A stretch of DNA of 64,000 bases from Salinispora vitiensis (GCF_000378825.1 NZ_KB900388.1:4001654-4065653); one strand, 5' to 3'; counted from the first letter of the stretch, positions 31,457 to 41,233 are shown. Numbers and translations: made by a program. Notes: generated by a model not told the origin, from the sequence alone.

Positions 31457-32305
31457 ATGGGGAACAATGGTCGGGTGACCAGGTCCGCCTCCGCTCGTGC
31501 CCCCCGTCTCGACCAGGTCTGTGCCGCCGCCGTCGAGGTCGCTCGCGACGCCATCACCGAAGTTGACCCGGCGGATGTCGGCGACCATCTCCAGACCGTT
31601 GTCGAAGGTGATCGCCTCGTCACGCATTACTTCGAGTGTCGGCTCGCGGGCTATCGCGGCTGGCGCTGGGCTGTCACCGTCACCCGGGTGCCCCGCAGTC
31701 GCACGGTCACCGTGTGCGAGGCCGTGTTGCTGCCCGGGCCGGATGCGTTGCTCGCCCCGGGCTGGCTGCCCTGGCAGGAGCGGCTGCAGCCCGGTGACCT
31801 CGGCCCGGGTGACCTGCTGCCCAGCCCACCCGACGACGACCGGCTGCAGCCCGGTTACCTGCTCTCCGACGACCCGGCGGTCGAGGAGGCCGCCTGGGAG
31901 TTGGGTCTCGGCCGGGCGCGGGTGATGTCCCGGGAGGGGCGCGGCGAAGCCGCCCAACGGTGGTACGACGGCGACCACGGGCCGACCGCACCGATCGCCA
32001 CCGCCGCTCCGGTGGCTGCCCGCTGCGGGACCTGCGGCTTCTATCTGCCGCTCGCCGGGGCGCTGTGCCAGTCCTTTGGCGCCTGCGGCAACCTCTTCGC
32101 TCCGGATGACGGCCGTGTGGTCAGCGCCGATCACGGCTGCGGTGCGCACTCGGAGATTCTGGCCGGGAACCCCGAGACCCCCGCCGAGGAGCTACCAACC
32201 GTCTACGACGACAGCGCGGTGGAGGCCGTGTCGGTGCGCGAGGCCGACCCGTCGGCCGAGGTGGCGGAGGCTGCCAAGGTGGCGGAGTCGAATGGCCAAC
32301 CGTGA
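31457..32305 (+). CDS. DUF3027 family protein
   Basis: Actinobacteria-specific protein of 282 residues. RWAVTVTRVPRSRTVTVCEAVLLPG and the WLPWQERLQPGDLGPGDLLP block are diagnostic of DUF3027. A C-terminal zinc-like cluster occurs in ARCGTCGFYLP, CQSFGACGN and HGCGAHSE. The function is not known. ATG 31457 is given; GTG 31475 is an alternative. Divergent from the MFS gene. Confidence 0.85.
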   Translation: MGNNGRVTRSASARAPRLDQVCAAAVEVARDAITEVDPADVGDHLQTVVEGDRLVTHYFECRLAGYRGWRWAVTVTRVPRSRTVTVCEAVLLPGPDALLAPGWLPWQERLQPGDLGPGDLLPSPPDDDRLQPGYLLSDDPAVEEAAWELGLGRARVMSREGRGEAAQRWYDGDHGPTAPIATAAPVAARCGTCGFYLPLAGALCQSFGACGNLFAPDDGRVVSADHGCGAHSEILAGNPETPAEELPTVYDDSAVEAVSVREADPSAEVAEAAKVAESNGQP

Positions 32306-32323
32306 GGTGATCGTCGACGTGGG

Positions 32324-32569
32324 TCAGTGACCGGCGCGGCGGCGACGTCGGTGCGAGTCGTGCCGCATCATCACGGCGAGACCGGGCAGGCCCAACAGGA
32401 ACCCAGCCAGACAGGTCCAGAGCCAGCCCTCGCGACCGGTTTCCACCAGCTGGTCGCGGAAGAACAGCAGCACGACTCCGGCGATCGCCCAGCCCGCCAT
32501 CCCGGCGAGGGCGAACGGCACCATCGGCGGGTCGAGCGGTTCGGTCCGGCGTTGCGGCTGCTTCAGCAC
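32324..32569 (-). CDS. DUF2530 small membrane protein
   Basis: 81 residues if it starts at GTG 32569. A polar start (RRTEPLDPPMVPFAL), then two membrane segments (LAGMAGWAIAGVVLLFF and WLWTCLAGFLLGLPGLAVMM) and a basic tail HRRRRR. This matches DUF2530, a conserved actinobacterial family of unknown function. No strong ribosome site, so the start is tentative. Confidence 0.75.
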   Translation of the reverse strand: MLKQPQRRTEPLDPPMVPFALAGMAGWAIAGVVLLFFRDQLVETGREGWLWTCLAGFLLGLPGLAVMMRHDSHRRRRRAGH

Positions 32570-32658
32570 GGAGCCAGCGTACGGGATCAGTTTTTCTGGC
32601 GGGCCGACGATCTGCGACGATGCGGCCGACGAGACGAGAGAGCACCTGCGAGGACCCG

Positions 32659-34131
32659 ATGGCAGTAGCCCCGCCCGACGATGCCACGCCGCCCGCGACA
32701 CCGCGGAACGGCTTCGACCGCTACTTCAAGATATCCGCCCGCGGTTCGACGCTAGGCCGGGAGGTACGCGGTGGGCTGGCGACCTTCTTCACGATGGCCT
32801 ACATCGTGGTGCTCAACCCGCTGATCCTCGGCTCCGCCGTTGACGGCGCCGGGGAACGGCTGCCGATTCCGGCGCTCGCCGCGGCGACCGCGTTGGTCGC
32901 CGGCCTGGCGACGATCCTGATGGGCGTGGTGGGCCGGTTCCCGCTGGCGGTCGCCGCCGGTCTCGGCGTCAACGCGCTGGTCGCGTACGAGATCGCCCCG
33001 GAGATGACCTGGGCGGACGCGATGGGTCTGGTGGTGATCGAAGGTGTGATCATCGCGGTGCTGGTGTTGACCGGGCTGCGTACCGCGGTGTTCCGCTCGG
33101 TGCCCACCCAGATGAAGGCGGCGATCGGGGTCGGCATCGGGCTGTTCCTGACCATCATCGGTCTGGTTGACGCGGGTTTCGTCCGGCGGCTCCCGGACGC
33201 TGCGAACACGACCGTCCCGGTCGGCCTGGGCATCGGCGGCAAGCTGGTCAGCTGGCCGATGTTGGTCTTCGTGGTGGGTTTGCTGCTGACGCTGGTGCTG
33301 GTGGTGCGCCGGGTCAAGGGCGCGATCCTGATCGGGATCCTCGCCTCGACCGGGCTGGCGCTCGTCATCGAGGCGTTGGGCAACATCGGCCCGTCGGTGG
33401 TCAACGGGGTGTCGAACCCCAAGGGCTGGTCGTTGACCGTGCCCGAGTTGCCGAGCCGAATCCTGGACGTGCCGGATCTGTCGCTGCTCGGCCGGTTCAA
33501 CGTGCTCGATTCGTGGAGCCGAGCCGGCTGGCTGGTCGTACTGATGTTCATCTTCACGCTGATCATCACCGACTTCTTCGACACGATGGGCACGATGGTG
33601 GCGGTCGGTCAGGAGGGTGGGATGCTCGACGAGCAGGGCACCCCGCCCCGGGCGAAGGAGATCCTGCTGGTCGACTCGATCGCCGCGGCCGGCGGCGGCG
33701 TCGCGAGCGTGTCCAGTAACACGGCGTACATCGAGAGCGCGGCCGGTGTCGCGGAGGGTGCCCGGACGGGCGCGGCCAACCTGGTCACCGGGGCGCTCTT
33801 CCTGCTGGCGATGTTCCTTACGCCGTTGGTGTTGGTGGTGCCCTTCGAGGCCGCGTCCACCGCGCTCGTGGTGGTCGGGTTCCTGATGATGACCGCGGTG
33901 CGGACCATCGACTGGACCGACTTCGAGATCGCGATCCCGGCGTTCCTCACGATCGTGTTGATGCCGTTCACGTACTCGATCTCCAACGGTATCGGTGCCG
34001 GCGTGATCGTGTACGTGTTGATGAAGGTCGCTCGGGGTAAGTCGCGGGAGGTGCACCCGCTGCTGTACGGCGTGGCCGCCCTCTTCGTGCTGTACTTCCT
34101 GCGCGGACCGATCGAGTCGGTACTGCTGTGA
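32659..34131 (+). CDS. NCS2/AzgA-type purine permease
   Basis: Integral membrane uptake protein of 490 residues, probably for adenine, guanine or hypoxanthine. FFTMAYIVVLNPLILG near residues 38-53, the conserved TDFFDTMGTMVAVG and SSNTAYIESAAGVAEGARTG are AzgA signatures. About twelve membrane segments. ATG at 32659 with GAGGACC upstream. Its stop codon overlaps a 46-bp perfect palindrome. Confidence 0.9.
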   Translation: MAVAPPDDATPPATPRNGFDRYFKISARGSTLGREVRGGLATFFTMAYIVVLNPLILGSAVDGAGERLPIPALAAATALVAGLATILMGVVGRFPLAVAAGLGVNALVAYEIAPEMTWADAMGLVVIEGVIIAVLVLTGLRTAVFRSVPTQMKAAIGVGIGLFLTIIGLVDAGFVRRLPDAANTTVPVGLGIGGKLVSWPMLVFVVGLLLTLVLVVRRVKGAILIGILASTGLALVIEALGNIGPSVVNGVSNPKGWSLTVPELPSRILDVPDLSLLGRFNVLDSWSRAGWLVVLMFIFTLIITDFFDTMGTMVAVGQEGGMLDEQGTPPRAKEILLVDSIAAAGGGVASVSSNTAYIESAAGVAEGARTGAANLVTGALFLLAMFLTPLVLVVPFEAASTALVVVGFLMMTAVRTIDWTDFEIAIPAFLTIVLMPFTYSISNGIGAGVIVYVLMKVARGKSREVHPLLYGVAALFVLYFLRGPIESVLL

Positions 34132-34176
34132 CGCGGGGCGCGGGGCCGGTCAGCTGACCGGCCCCGCGCCCCGCGT
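34131..34176 (+). terminator. 46-bp perfect palindrome after the permease
   Basis: Two 23-base arms with no spacer; the left arm begins ACGCGGGGCGCGGGG and the centre is CAGCTG. It starts on the last base of the permease stop codon. Most likely a terminator protecting the MarR promoter from read-through. Confidence 0.75.
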
Positions 34177-34228
34177 GGGCGTACTCCACGTGAGCCTGGT
34201 CATATCGCATGTCGTTAGCTAGGCTCAT

Positions 34229-34243
34229 TAGTTAGGCTAACTA
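34229..34243. promoter_or_regulatory. MarR operator at the start codon
   Basis: Perfect palindrome TAGTTAGGCTAACTA, two bases before the MarR GTG. A wider GTTAGC...GCTAAC pair spans 34214-34241. AT-rich against the surrounding GC. It would overlap the promoter of a leaderless transcript and gives an autorepression site. Confidence 0.65.
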
Positions 34244-34245
34244 TA

Positions 34246-34695
34246 GTGACGGAGCAGACGGTGACGGCGAAGAGCGTGCCACCGGTGCAGCTGGCGGTCC
34301 AGCTGCGGGATGCGATTACCCGACTCAACCGGCGGGTCCGCCAGGCCAGACCGGTTGGGGACCTGACGGTCACCCAGCTCTCCGCGCTCACCAGCCTCCG
34401 GCTGGCGGGCGCGCTGACGCCCCGGGAACTTGCCGACGTCGAACGGGTCCAACCGCCGACGATGACCAAGATCGTCGCGAAACTGGAGGAGCGCGGCCTC
34501 GTGCAGCGCACCCCCCACCCGACCGACGGCCGGCAGGTGATCCTCGCCGCGACGGAGGGGGGCGGAGCGGTGCTGGACCAGTTTGAGCGCGTTCGGGACC
34601 AGTGGCTGGCCCACCGGCTGGCCGAACTGAGTGCGGAGGAACGGGAGACGCTGCGCCAGGCAGCAGAGATTCTGCAACAGCTCACCCGTACCTGA
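34246..34695 (+). CDS. MarR family transcriptional regulator
   Basis: 149 residues, normal MarR length. Winged helix in the middle: LTVTQLSALTSLRLAGALTP, VQPPTMTKIVAKLEERGLV (recognition helix), then the wing THPTDGRQVILAAT-like. GTG start without a ribosome site, fitting a leaderless message. Followed 61 bases later by an MFS exporter, its likely target. Confidence 0.9.
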   Translation: MTEQTVTAKSVPPVQLAVQLRDAITRLNRRVRQARPVGDLTVTQLSALTSLRLAGALTPRELADVERVQPPTMTKIVAKLEERGLVQRTPHPTDGRQVILAATEGGGAVLDQFERVRDQWLAHRLAELSAEERETLRQAAEILQQLTRT

Positions 34696-34756
34696 AGCGC
34701 CCGCCTCGCCTGCGCCGTCACGGCAATGACGCGTACGCGAGGGAGGCGCACCAAGA

Positions 34757-36037
34757 GTGCAGAAGAAGCTGAGCACGATATTCCAGTCCCTACAGGTCCG
34801 CAATTACCGGCTATTCGCCTCCGGGCAGCTGATCAAGCTGATCGGCGTCTGGATGATGTTCATCGCCCAGGACTGGCTCGTCCTCGAGCTCACCGACAAC
34901 TCCGCCACCGCCCTCGGTATCGTCACCGCCCTCCAGTTCGCTCCCGTTCTGCTGCTCACGCTGATCTCCGGGCGCCTCGCCGACCGGTACGACAAGCGCG
35001 TCCTGCTCTTCGCCGCCAACCTGTTCTGGACTCTCCTCTCCCTGGCCATGAGCCTGTTGGTGATCACCGGCCGGGTGCAGCTCTGGCACGTTTTCGCCTT
35101 CGCTGCCCTCCTCGGCGTCGCCAACGCGGTGGAGACCCCGGTTCGGCAGGCCTTCGTCTCCGAGCTGGTCGGCACCCCGCTGCTGCCGAATGCCCTCTCC
35201 CTCAACGCGGCCACCTTCAACTCCGCGCGAATCGTCGGCCCCGCCCTCGCCGGCCTGGCCATCGCCGCCGTTGACGTGGGGCCGGTCTTCCTGGTCACCG
35301 CCCTCAGCTCGATCGCGCCGCTGGTGAACGTGATCCGGATGCGCCCCGCCGAGCTGCACCGCGAGGCGCTACCGCCGCGCGAGGAGCGGGACTCGGCCCG
35401 GGTCGTGGACGGGCTGCGCTACGTCTGGGGCCGGCCGGACCTGCTGCTGCCGATGGTCCTGATCTCGGTCATCGCCACCTCACTCTTCAATTTCCAGCTC
35501 ACCCTCGCCGCGCTGGCCAAGACCGTCTTCGACACCGGAGCCGCCTCGTTCGGTCTGTTCAGTAGCGCCCTCGCGGTGGGCGCCCTGGCCGGGGCCCTGG
35601 CCGGCACCGGGCGCCGCAGTCGCCCCTCGGTGTGGCTGGTGCTCTCCGCGGCCGTCGTCTGCGCCACCTTCGGCACCCTGGTCGGGCTGGCGCCCACGTA
35701 CTGGCTGGTGGTGGCGTTGCTCCTGCCGACCGGCTTCTCCACGGTCTTCTTCGCTCAGGCCTGTAACCAGCGCATTCAACTGGGCACCGATGCCGCCTTC
35801 CGGGGCCGGGTCATGGCGCTGTGGGTGCTGGTTTTCCTGGGTACCAACCCGGTGGGTGCGCCGGTCATCGGCTGGCTCGCCGAGACGTACGGCGCCGGGG
35901 CCAGCATCTGGATGGGTGGGCTGGTCTCCCTCACCGCCGCGCTGCTCGCCCTGGCCTGGCAGCTGCGCCGTTCGGGAGCCCGGCTGCGGTTCCGGGTGCT
36001 GCCGATGCCCCGCTTCTACCTCACCGAGCGGGTGTGA
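34757..36037 (+). CDS. MFS exporter (EntS-like)
   Basis: 426 residues, about eleven or twelve membrane segments. Starts LQVRNYRLFASGQLIKLIGVWM, with GRLADRYDKRVLL as the loop 2-3 MFS motif and ETPVRQAFVSELVG as a marker of the EntS/TMEM-type exporter group. GTG start, GAGGGAGG upstream. Placement behind MarR suggests induced efflux of a toxic compound. Confidence 0.87.
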   Translation: MQKKLSTIFQSLQVRNYRLFASGQLIKLIGVWMMFIAQDWLVLELTDNSATALGIVTALQFAPVLLLTLISGRLADRYDKRVLLFAANLFWTLLSLAMSLLVITGRVQLWHVFAFAALLGVANAVETPVRQAFVSELVGTPLLPNALSLNAATFNSARIVGPALAGLAIAAVDVGPVFLVTALSSIAPLVNVIRMRPAELHREALPPREERDSARVVDGLRYVWGRPDLLLPMVLISVIATSLFNFQLTLAALAKTVFDTGAASFGLFSSALAVGALAGALAGTGRRSRPSVWLVLSAAVVCATFGTLVGLAPTYWLVVALLLPTGFSTVFFAQACNQRIQLGTDAAFRGRVMALWVLVFLGTNPVGAPVIGWLAETYGAGASIWMGGLVSLTAALLALAWQLRRSGARLRFRVLPMPRFYLTERV

Positions 36038-36121
36038 GGCCTGCGCTGGGCAGAACGAGACAAAACGCCTTATTACGGCAAATCGGTGGCAGGGTGATCA
36101 CAGCGGGCCTAGCGTCGGGGC

Positions 36122-36628
36122 GTGGAGGTGGGACGTGCGCTACTAGTGCCCCTGATGGTCGCTGCCGTGGTGTGCATACCCATGGTGATCGCCCTGCTCA
36201 TCTGCGCCGACGAACTCGTTGACCGATTCGCCTGTCGCTGGGCGCGGTGGCGGAGCCGACGGCGGGAGCGGCGGGTAGTCGCCCGCCTGGACCGTGCGGT
36301 CGAGGCCGACGCGCTCACCCGGAACATTGACCTGAGCCGGTTGGACCGGCCGGATCGGCAGCCGCTGGAACAGCTCGCCACCGAGCTACGCCAGCTCCGG
36401 GCTCATCAGGTCGGCGGTGGGCGGGCCACGGTCTGGCACGAAGCGACGCTCGCCAGCTACGACAATCGGCTTCGGCTGGCCTGCGCGGCCCTCGGAATCA
36501 GGCAGCACCTGGACGAGCTAGCCGGGGCGGACCGGGAAATTGAGCGGGTACGGGTCGAAGGGCTGCTGCACCGGGCAGGTCTCATCTTGCCCGGTGCCCG
36601 TCCCGTGCACCGTCAGCGCCGCCGTTGA
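36122..36628 (+). CDS. conserved hypothetical membrane-anchored protein
   Basis: 168 residues. One N-terminal membrane segment (ALLVPLMVAAVVCIPMVIALLI), then a basic, helical cytosolic part with ERRVVARLDRAVEADALTRNIDLSRL. Such proteins are common next to core genes of Micromonosporaceae; no function known. GTG start. Confidence 0.6.
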   Translation: MEVGRALLVPLMVAAVVCIPMVIALLICADELVDRFACRWARWRSRRRERRVVARLDRAVEADALTRNIDLSRLDRPDRQPLEQLATELRQLRAHQVGGGRATVWHEATLASYDNRLRLACAALGIRQHLDELAGADREIERVRVEGLLHRAGLILPGARPVHRQRRR

Positions 36629-36659
36629 GTGGTAGCTGGGGAAGCCACCGGCGGCCCGG

Positions 36660-37229
36660 TTGAGACTCTTCGTCGCCGTATACCCGCCGCCAGCGGCGGT
36701 GGAGCACCTCCGTGCGCGGATCACCGAGCTGCAGATCGGCCGGGCCGCCGCTGGCGTCCGCCTCGTCGACCCGACCCAGGCGCACATCACGCTCGCCTTC
36801 CTCGCGACGGTGGCAGCGGACCGGTTGGGGGCCGTGGAAGACTCGCTCGACCAGGCGGCGCGGCGCTCCCGCGACTCGTGGCCAGTCCCGCCGCAGCTAC
36901 GCCTGGCCGGCGGCGGAACATTCGGGCAGGGCCGCTCCACCGTCATGTGGGTGGACCTGCGGGGCGAGGTGGCGGAGCTGCACCGGCTGGGTCGACTCGT
37001 CCGGTCCCGGCTGCGGGCCAACGACCTGCGCCACGACGAGAAGCCGTTGCGCCCGCACCTGACCGTGGCCCGGCCCGGCGACCGACTGACATCGACCGAG
37101 GTCGCGGCCGACATCGCCGCGCTACAGGACTACGAGGGCCCCCGGTGGCCGGCGCGGGAACTGGTGCTGACGCGAAGCCAACCGGGGTCGCCCCCCAGCT
37201 ATCACCGCCTGGCCGCCTGGCCGCTCTGA
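36660..37229 (+). CDS. thpR: RNA 2',3'-cyclic phosphodiesterase (2'-5' RNA ligase family)
   Basis: 189 residues. Opens MRLFVAVYPPPAAVEHL. The two catalytic HxT motifs are HITLAF at about 42 and HLTVAR at about 133, the hallmark of the 2H phosphoesterase family, which opens cyclic phosphates at RNA ends. The start codon is TTG at 36660; no ATG or GTG gives a better fit. It converges with sepH, leaving 1 base between stops. Confidence 0.88.
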   Translation: MRLFVAVYPPPAAVEHLRARITELQIGRAAAGVRLVDPTQAHITLAFLATVAADRLGAVEDSLDQAARRSRDSWPVPPQLRLAGGGTFGQGRSTVMWVDLRGEVAELHRLGRLVRSRLRANDLRHDEKPLRPHLTVARPGDRLTSTEVAADIAALQDYEGPRWPARELVLTRSQPGSPPSYHRLAAWPL

Positions 37230-37230
37230 G

Positions 37231-38304
37231 TCAGGAGGACTCGCGGGCGGCCGGTGCGCTGCCGAAGAGCACGTCGTCCCAGCTCGGTAGCCGCTTACGC
37301 GGTTTACTGCTGCTCTCGCCGGACTCGGTGCTGCCCGCCGTCGCGGGACCCGTGCGGCGCGGCCGGAGCACGGCCAGCGACGGAACAGCCGGCACCTCCT
37401 TCGGCGCGTCCGAGTCGTCGTCGAAGGCCGAACCCGGGCCGCCACCGAGCAACGCCGCCGCGCCGCCAGCGACCGTCCGTGGCCGCGGTGCCTCTGGGCT
37501 GGTCGGGCTCCGGGACTCGAGGTTACGGCCGGACGTGCCACCGAGCGGGCGGTCCAGGGTGGCGAGCAGGGCGTCCCGACCGGCGCGGATTGGGTCACGG
37601 CTTGGCCGCTTGGGCTCGGGCGGGCCGGGCAGGCCGTGCCCACCGCGGCCGGGCTCGGCCCGTGCCGGGCCGGGCAGCCCGTGGCCACCCCGCTCGGCGG
37701 CCGGTTCCTGCCCGAGGATCGGCATGGGACGCTCGGCGCAGAGGTACTGCGCCATGTCGTCGTGTGGCGTGACCGACTGCCGGGACTTCTCCAGCTCCCA
37801 CACGGCCTGCGCGGTGGCCTTGCCGGAGGGCCAGGTGGCGACGATCCGCCAGGCCCCGTCGTCGCGCCGCCACGCATCCCACGAGATCTTCTCAGTGTCG
37901 ATGCCGTGCTGGGAAAGCCGACCGTTGACCACCTCGGCGAGCGGGGTCGGCTTCTCGGCCCCGCGCAGCCGGGTACGCCGGGCGTGCTGGGCGAGCATGG
38001 CCCGCTCCTGAAGCACCGGGCCGGCGTAGCGCAGCACCCGGTCAACGGGGACGCCCGCGATCCGGGCGACATCCTCGGCAGACTCACCGGCCCGGATCCG
38101 GGCCTGGATGTCCCGTGGGGCCAGCGAGGGAGCCGGATCGGTGCCCGGCGTGGCGGCCACCGCCAGGGGTGCGGACCCGGGCTCGGTGTGCAGGGCGGTG
38201 GAGACGCGCTCGTCAAGGGGGAGCGCGAGAAGTCGCCCAACCTCGTCGGTGAGGACCAGTGCCTGGCCGTCCTCGGAGAGGGCGACGAAGCGTACAGGGC
38301 GCAT
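37231..38304 (-). CDS. sepH: septation protein SepH
   Basis: Actinobacterial cell-division regulator that stimulates FtsZ assembly. 357 residues from ATG 38304 (GGAGG upstream). The N-terminal DUF3071 domain (MRPVRFVALSEDGQALVL, ARIAGVPVDRVLRYAGPVLQERA) carries the helix-turn-helix. The rest is disordered and rich in Pro and Gly, with two copies of RGGHGLPGP around residues 205-235, and ends SWDDVLFG, a conserved tail. Confidence 0.9.
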   Translation of the reverse strand: MRPVRFVALSEDGQALVLTDEVGRLLALPLDERVSTALHTEPGSAPLAVAATPGTDPAPSLAPRDIQARIRAGESAEDVARIAGVPVDRVLRYAGPVLQERAMLAQHARRTRLRGAEKPTPLAEVVNGRLSQHGIDTEKISWDAWRRDDGAWRIVATWPSGKATAQAVWELEKSRQSVTPHDDMAQYLCAERPMPILGQEPAAERGGHGLPGPARAEPGRGGHGLPGPPEPKRPSRDPIRAGRDALLATLDRPLGGTSGRNLESRSPTSPEAPRPRTVAGGAAALLGGGPGSAFDDDSDAPKEVPAVPSLAVLRPRRTGPATAGSTESGESSSKPRKRLPSWDDVLFGSAPAARESS

Positions 38305-38488
38305 GGTCTGCCTCCGTCCCGCCTTGCTGGCCCCGCGCCACAGGCGAGCCACCCGGGCGTTCGTACCACCGTACGCCCATCTGCCCGCAGGTGGGGGAAC
38401 CGACACCCCGTGATTCCCGACTGGGCTGCGATGATGATCACGGTGAGTGGCTGCCGGGGTGCGGCAGCTCACCCACCGTGACGATAGC

Positions 38489-39616
38489 TCAGAGTCGTTC
38501 GACCACGTGGTCGATGGCGGCGGTCAAGGCCTCCACATCGGCTGGTTCAATCGCCGGGAAGAGGGCGATTCGTAGCTGGTTGCGACCGAGCTTGCGGTAC
38601 GGCTCGGTGTCCACGATCCCATTCGCGCGTAACGCCTTCGCGACGGCGGTGGCGTCCACCTCGGCTACGAAGTCGACGGTGGCGACCACGTTGGAGCGCA
38701 GCGCCGGGTCGGTGACGAACGGCGTCACCGCCGGGGAACGCTCTGCCCAGCCGTAGACGATGCCGGCGCTCTCCGCGGTGCGCTTGGCCGCCCAGGACAG
38801 GCCCCCCTGCGCGTTCATCCAGTCGGTCTGCTCCGCGGCGAGGAAGATCGTGGCCAGGGCCGGGGTGTTGTACGTCTGCTCCAGCCGCGAATTGTCGATC
38901 GCCGTGCCCAGGTCGAGGAAGGCCGGGATGTAGCGGCCGCTTGCCTTGACCTCGGCCGCGCGTGCCAGCGCCGCCGGGGACATCAGGGCCAGCCACAGGC
39001 CACCGTCGGAACCGAAGCACTTCTGCGGGGCGAAGTAGTAGACGTCGGTCTCGCCGACGCTGACCTCCAAACCGCCCGCACCGGAGGTGCCGTCCACCAA
39101 CAGCAGCGCGCCCTCGTCCGCGCCGGGCACCCGGCGGATCGGGACCGCGACCCCGGTGGAGGTCTCGTTGTGCGGGGTGGCGTAGACGTCCACGCCGGCC
39201 TCCGCCACCAGGCTCGGGGCGCTACCGGCCGGCGACTGGTGGATGGTGGGCGCACCGAGGAACGGTGCGTCCTGCACCGACTTGGCGAACTTGGCGCCGA
39301 ACTCGCCGAAGCTGGCGAACTGGGCCCGGTCCCGGATCAGGCCGAACGCGGCGACCTCCCAGAAGGCGGTGGTGCCGCCGTTACCGAGGACGACCTCGTA
39401 CCCGTCGGGCAGGGTGAAAAACTCGGCGATCCCCCGGCGAAGTCGGGCGACCTGGTCGCGGACCGTGCTCTTGCGGTGCGAGGTGCCGAGATAGTCGCCC
39501 GCCGCCGCCGCGAGGGCGGAGACCGCCGCCGGACGAACCTTCGACGGGCCGCAGCCGAACCGCCCGTCGGCGGGTTTGAGGTCGTCGGGAATTCGGATGG
39601 TCGATGCGTCAGCCAC
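38489..39616 (-). CDS. serC: phosphoserine aminotransferase
   Basis: Makes 3-phosphoserine from phosphohydroxypyruvate in serine synthesis; PLP enzyme. 375 residues of the actinobacterial type: FGCGPSKVRP near the start, GNGGTTAFWE, FAPQKCFGSDGGLW with the Schiff-base Lys, and EPYRKLGRNQLRIALFPAI. GTG at 39616 follows GGAAGGATT. Near citA and pdxH, the latter supplying PLP. Confidence 0.92.
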   Translation of the reverse strand: MADASTIRIPDDLKPADGRFGCGPSKVRPAAVSALAAAAGDYLGTSHRKSTVRDQVARLRRGIAEFFTLPDGYEVVLGNGGTTAFWEVAAFGLIRDRAQFASFGEFGAKFAKSVQDAPFLGAPTIHQSPAGSAPSLVAEAGVDVYATPHNETSTGVAVPIRRVPGADEGALLLVDGTSGAGGLEVSVGETDVYYFAPQKCFGSDGGLWLALMSPAALARAAEVKASGRYIPAFLDLGTAIDNSRLEQTYNTPALATIFLAAEQTDWMNAQGGLSWAAKRTAESAGIVYGWAERSPAVTPFVTDPALRSNVVATVDFVAEVDATAVAKALRANGIVDTEPYRKLGRNQLRIALFPAIEPADVEALTAAIDHVVERL

Positions 39617-39881
39617 GGTCTTGGAATCCTTCCGCAGGGGCGAGGGAGAGGCCGGGGACGTGCCGGGGATCGATGGCGCGCGACCTTGGGCGCGCACGGC
39701 CGATCCTCCGACCGGCGGCGCTGCCAGTCCTCATCCTTACACCCATCGACGCCCCGATGGCCGCCCGTCCCACCGGCGGGGCTGAGGCGTACGCCACAAC
39801 CCTCGCCGGTGCGGTTGGCTCGGTTCGGTTCGGGCGACGGTCCGACGCCGGGTGGAACCTGGCCCCGCCCCCGGGCGGTGG

Positions 39882-40988
39882 TCAGACGCCGTGCGGGACC
39901 TGGTCCCAGCCCTCGACCTCGTGCGGCCGGCGGGGGCCCGGGCCGACGTAGCGGGCGGAGGGGCGGACGAGCCGCTGGAGCTTCTTCTGCTCCAGAATGT
40001 GGGCGCTCCAGCCACCCATCCGGGCGCAGGTGAACATCGAGGTGAACATGTGGGCGGGCACCTCAGCGAAGTCCAGCACGACCGCGGACCAGAACTCGAC
40101 GTTGGTGGCGAGAACCCGGTCTGGCTTGCGACTGTGCAGCTCGGCCAGGGCGGCCTTCTCCAGGGCCTCGGCGACCTCGAAGCGGGGCGCCCCCAACTCC
40201 TTGGCGGTGCGGCGGAGCACCCGGGCCCGCGGGTCCTCGGCCCGGTAGACCCGGTGACCGAAGCCCATCAGCCGCTCACCCCGGTCGAGTACGCCCCGGA
40301 CGTACCCCTCGGCGTCACCGCTGCGCTCCACCGCCTCAAGCATGTTCAGCACCCGGGAGGGCGCCCCGCCGTGCAGCGGCCCGGAGAGCGCACCGATGCC
40401 GGAGGAGATGCAGGCGGCGGCGTCGGCACCGGTGGAGCCGACGATGCGGGCGGTGAAGGTGGAGGCGTTCAGGCCGTGCTCGGCGGCCGAGATGAAGTAC
40501 GCGTCCACGGCCTTGACGTGCCGCGGGTCCGGCTCGCCCCGCCAGCGCTTCATGAAGCGCTCGACGATGGTGGAGGCCTTGTCGATCTCCTTCTGCGGTA
40601 CGGCCGGCAGGCCCAGGCCCCGCGCGGACTGGGCGACGAAGGAGAGCGCGGTCACCGACACCCGGGCCAGGTCCTCGCGGGCCTGCTCGTCGGAGATGTC
40701 GAGCAACTGGTGTAGGCCCCAGTACGGGGCGAGCATCGCCACCGCGGACTGCACGTCCACCCGGATGTCACCGGAGTGCACCGGGACCGGGAACGGCTCG
40801 GCGGGCGGTAGACCCGGGCCGAATCGTCCATCCACCAACAGGGCCCAGACGTTGCCGAACGAGATCTGACCGATGAGATCTTCGATGTCTACGCCGCGAT
40901 AGCGCAGCGAGCCACCCTCCCGGTCCGGTTCGGCGATCTCGGTCTCGAAGGCGATGACGCCCTCCAGCCCCGGTTTGAAGTCGGCCAT
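39882..40988 (-). CDS. citA: citrate synthase (second-type, CitA)
   Basis: Condenses acetyl-CoA (or propionyl-CoA) with oxaloacetate. 368 residues, the short actinobacterial form. Catalytic blocks: AEHGLNASTFTARIV (His), GALSGPLHGGAPSRVL (His), GFGHRVYRAEDPRA, and SMFTCARMGGWSAHILEQ (Arg). ATG start at 40988. The gap 39617-39881 upstream of serC has no gene. Confidence 0.9.
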   Translation of the reverse strand: MADFKPGLEGVIAFETEIAEPDREGGSLRYRGVDIEDLIGQISFGNVWALLVDGRFGPGLPPAEPFPVPVHSGDIRVDVQSAVAMLAPYWGLHQLLDISDEQAREDLARVSVTALSFVAQSARGLGLPAVPQKEIDKASTIVERFMKRWRGEPDPRHVKAVDAYFISAAEHGLNASTFTARIVGSTGADAAACISSGIGALSGPLHGGAPSRVLNMLEAVERSGDAEGYVRGVLDRGERLMGFGHRVYRAEDPRARVLRRTAKELGAPRFEVAEALEKAALAELHSRKPDRVLATNVEFWSAVVLDFAEVPAHMFTSMFTCARMGGWSAHILEQKKLQRLVRPSARYVGPGPRRPHEVEGWDQVPHGV

Positions 40989-41233
40989 GTCGTCTCCTGG
41001 ATCTGGCTCGGTGCGCCCGGGACGGGCCCGTGTCGGGCCCGTGCCTTAGGCGACCCTCAGGGATGTGTTCGTGACATCTTGCCTGCTGACTACGGGACTT
41101 TCGACCCATGAGCGCTGTGCCTCACCCGACATCCCCGGACGGAACGGCCGTCGGGGGGTCGGTGACACTGGGTGTACGGGCAGGCTGTCAGCGACACGAC
41201 GGGTCGGTCCGCCATCTGGGAGGGGGAGTGGAT

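Noticed and set aside
32752..34056. 434-residue antisense frame over the purine permease
   Set aside because: His/Gln/Asp-rich shadow of a clear transporter gene.
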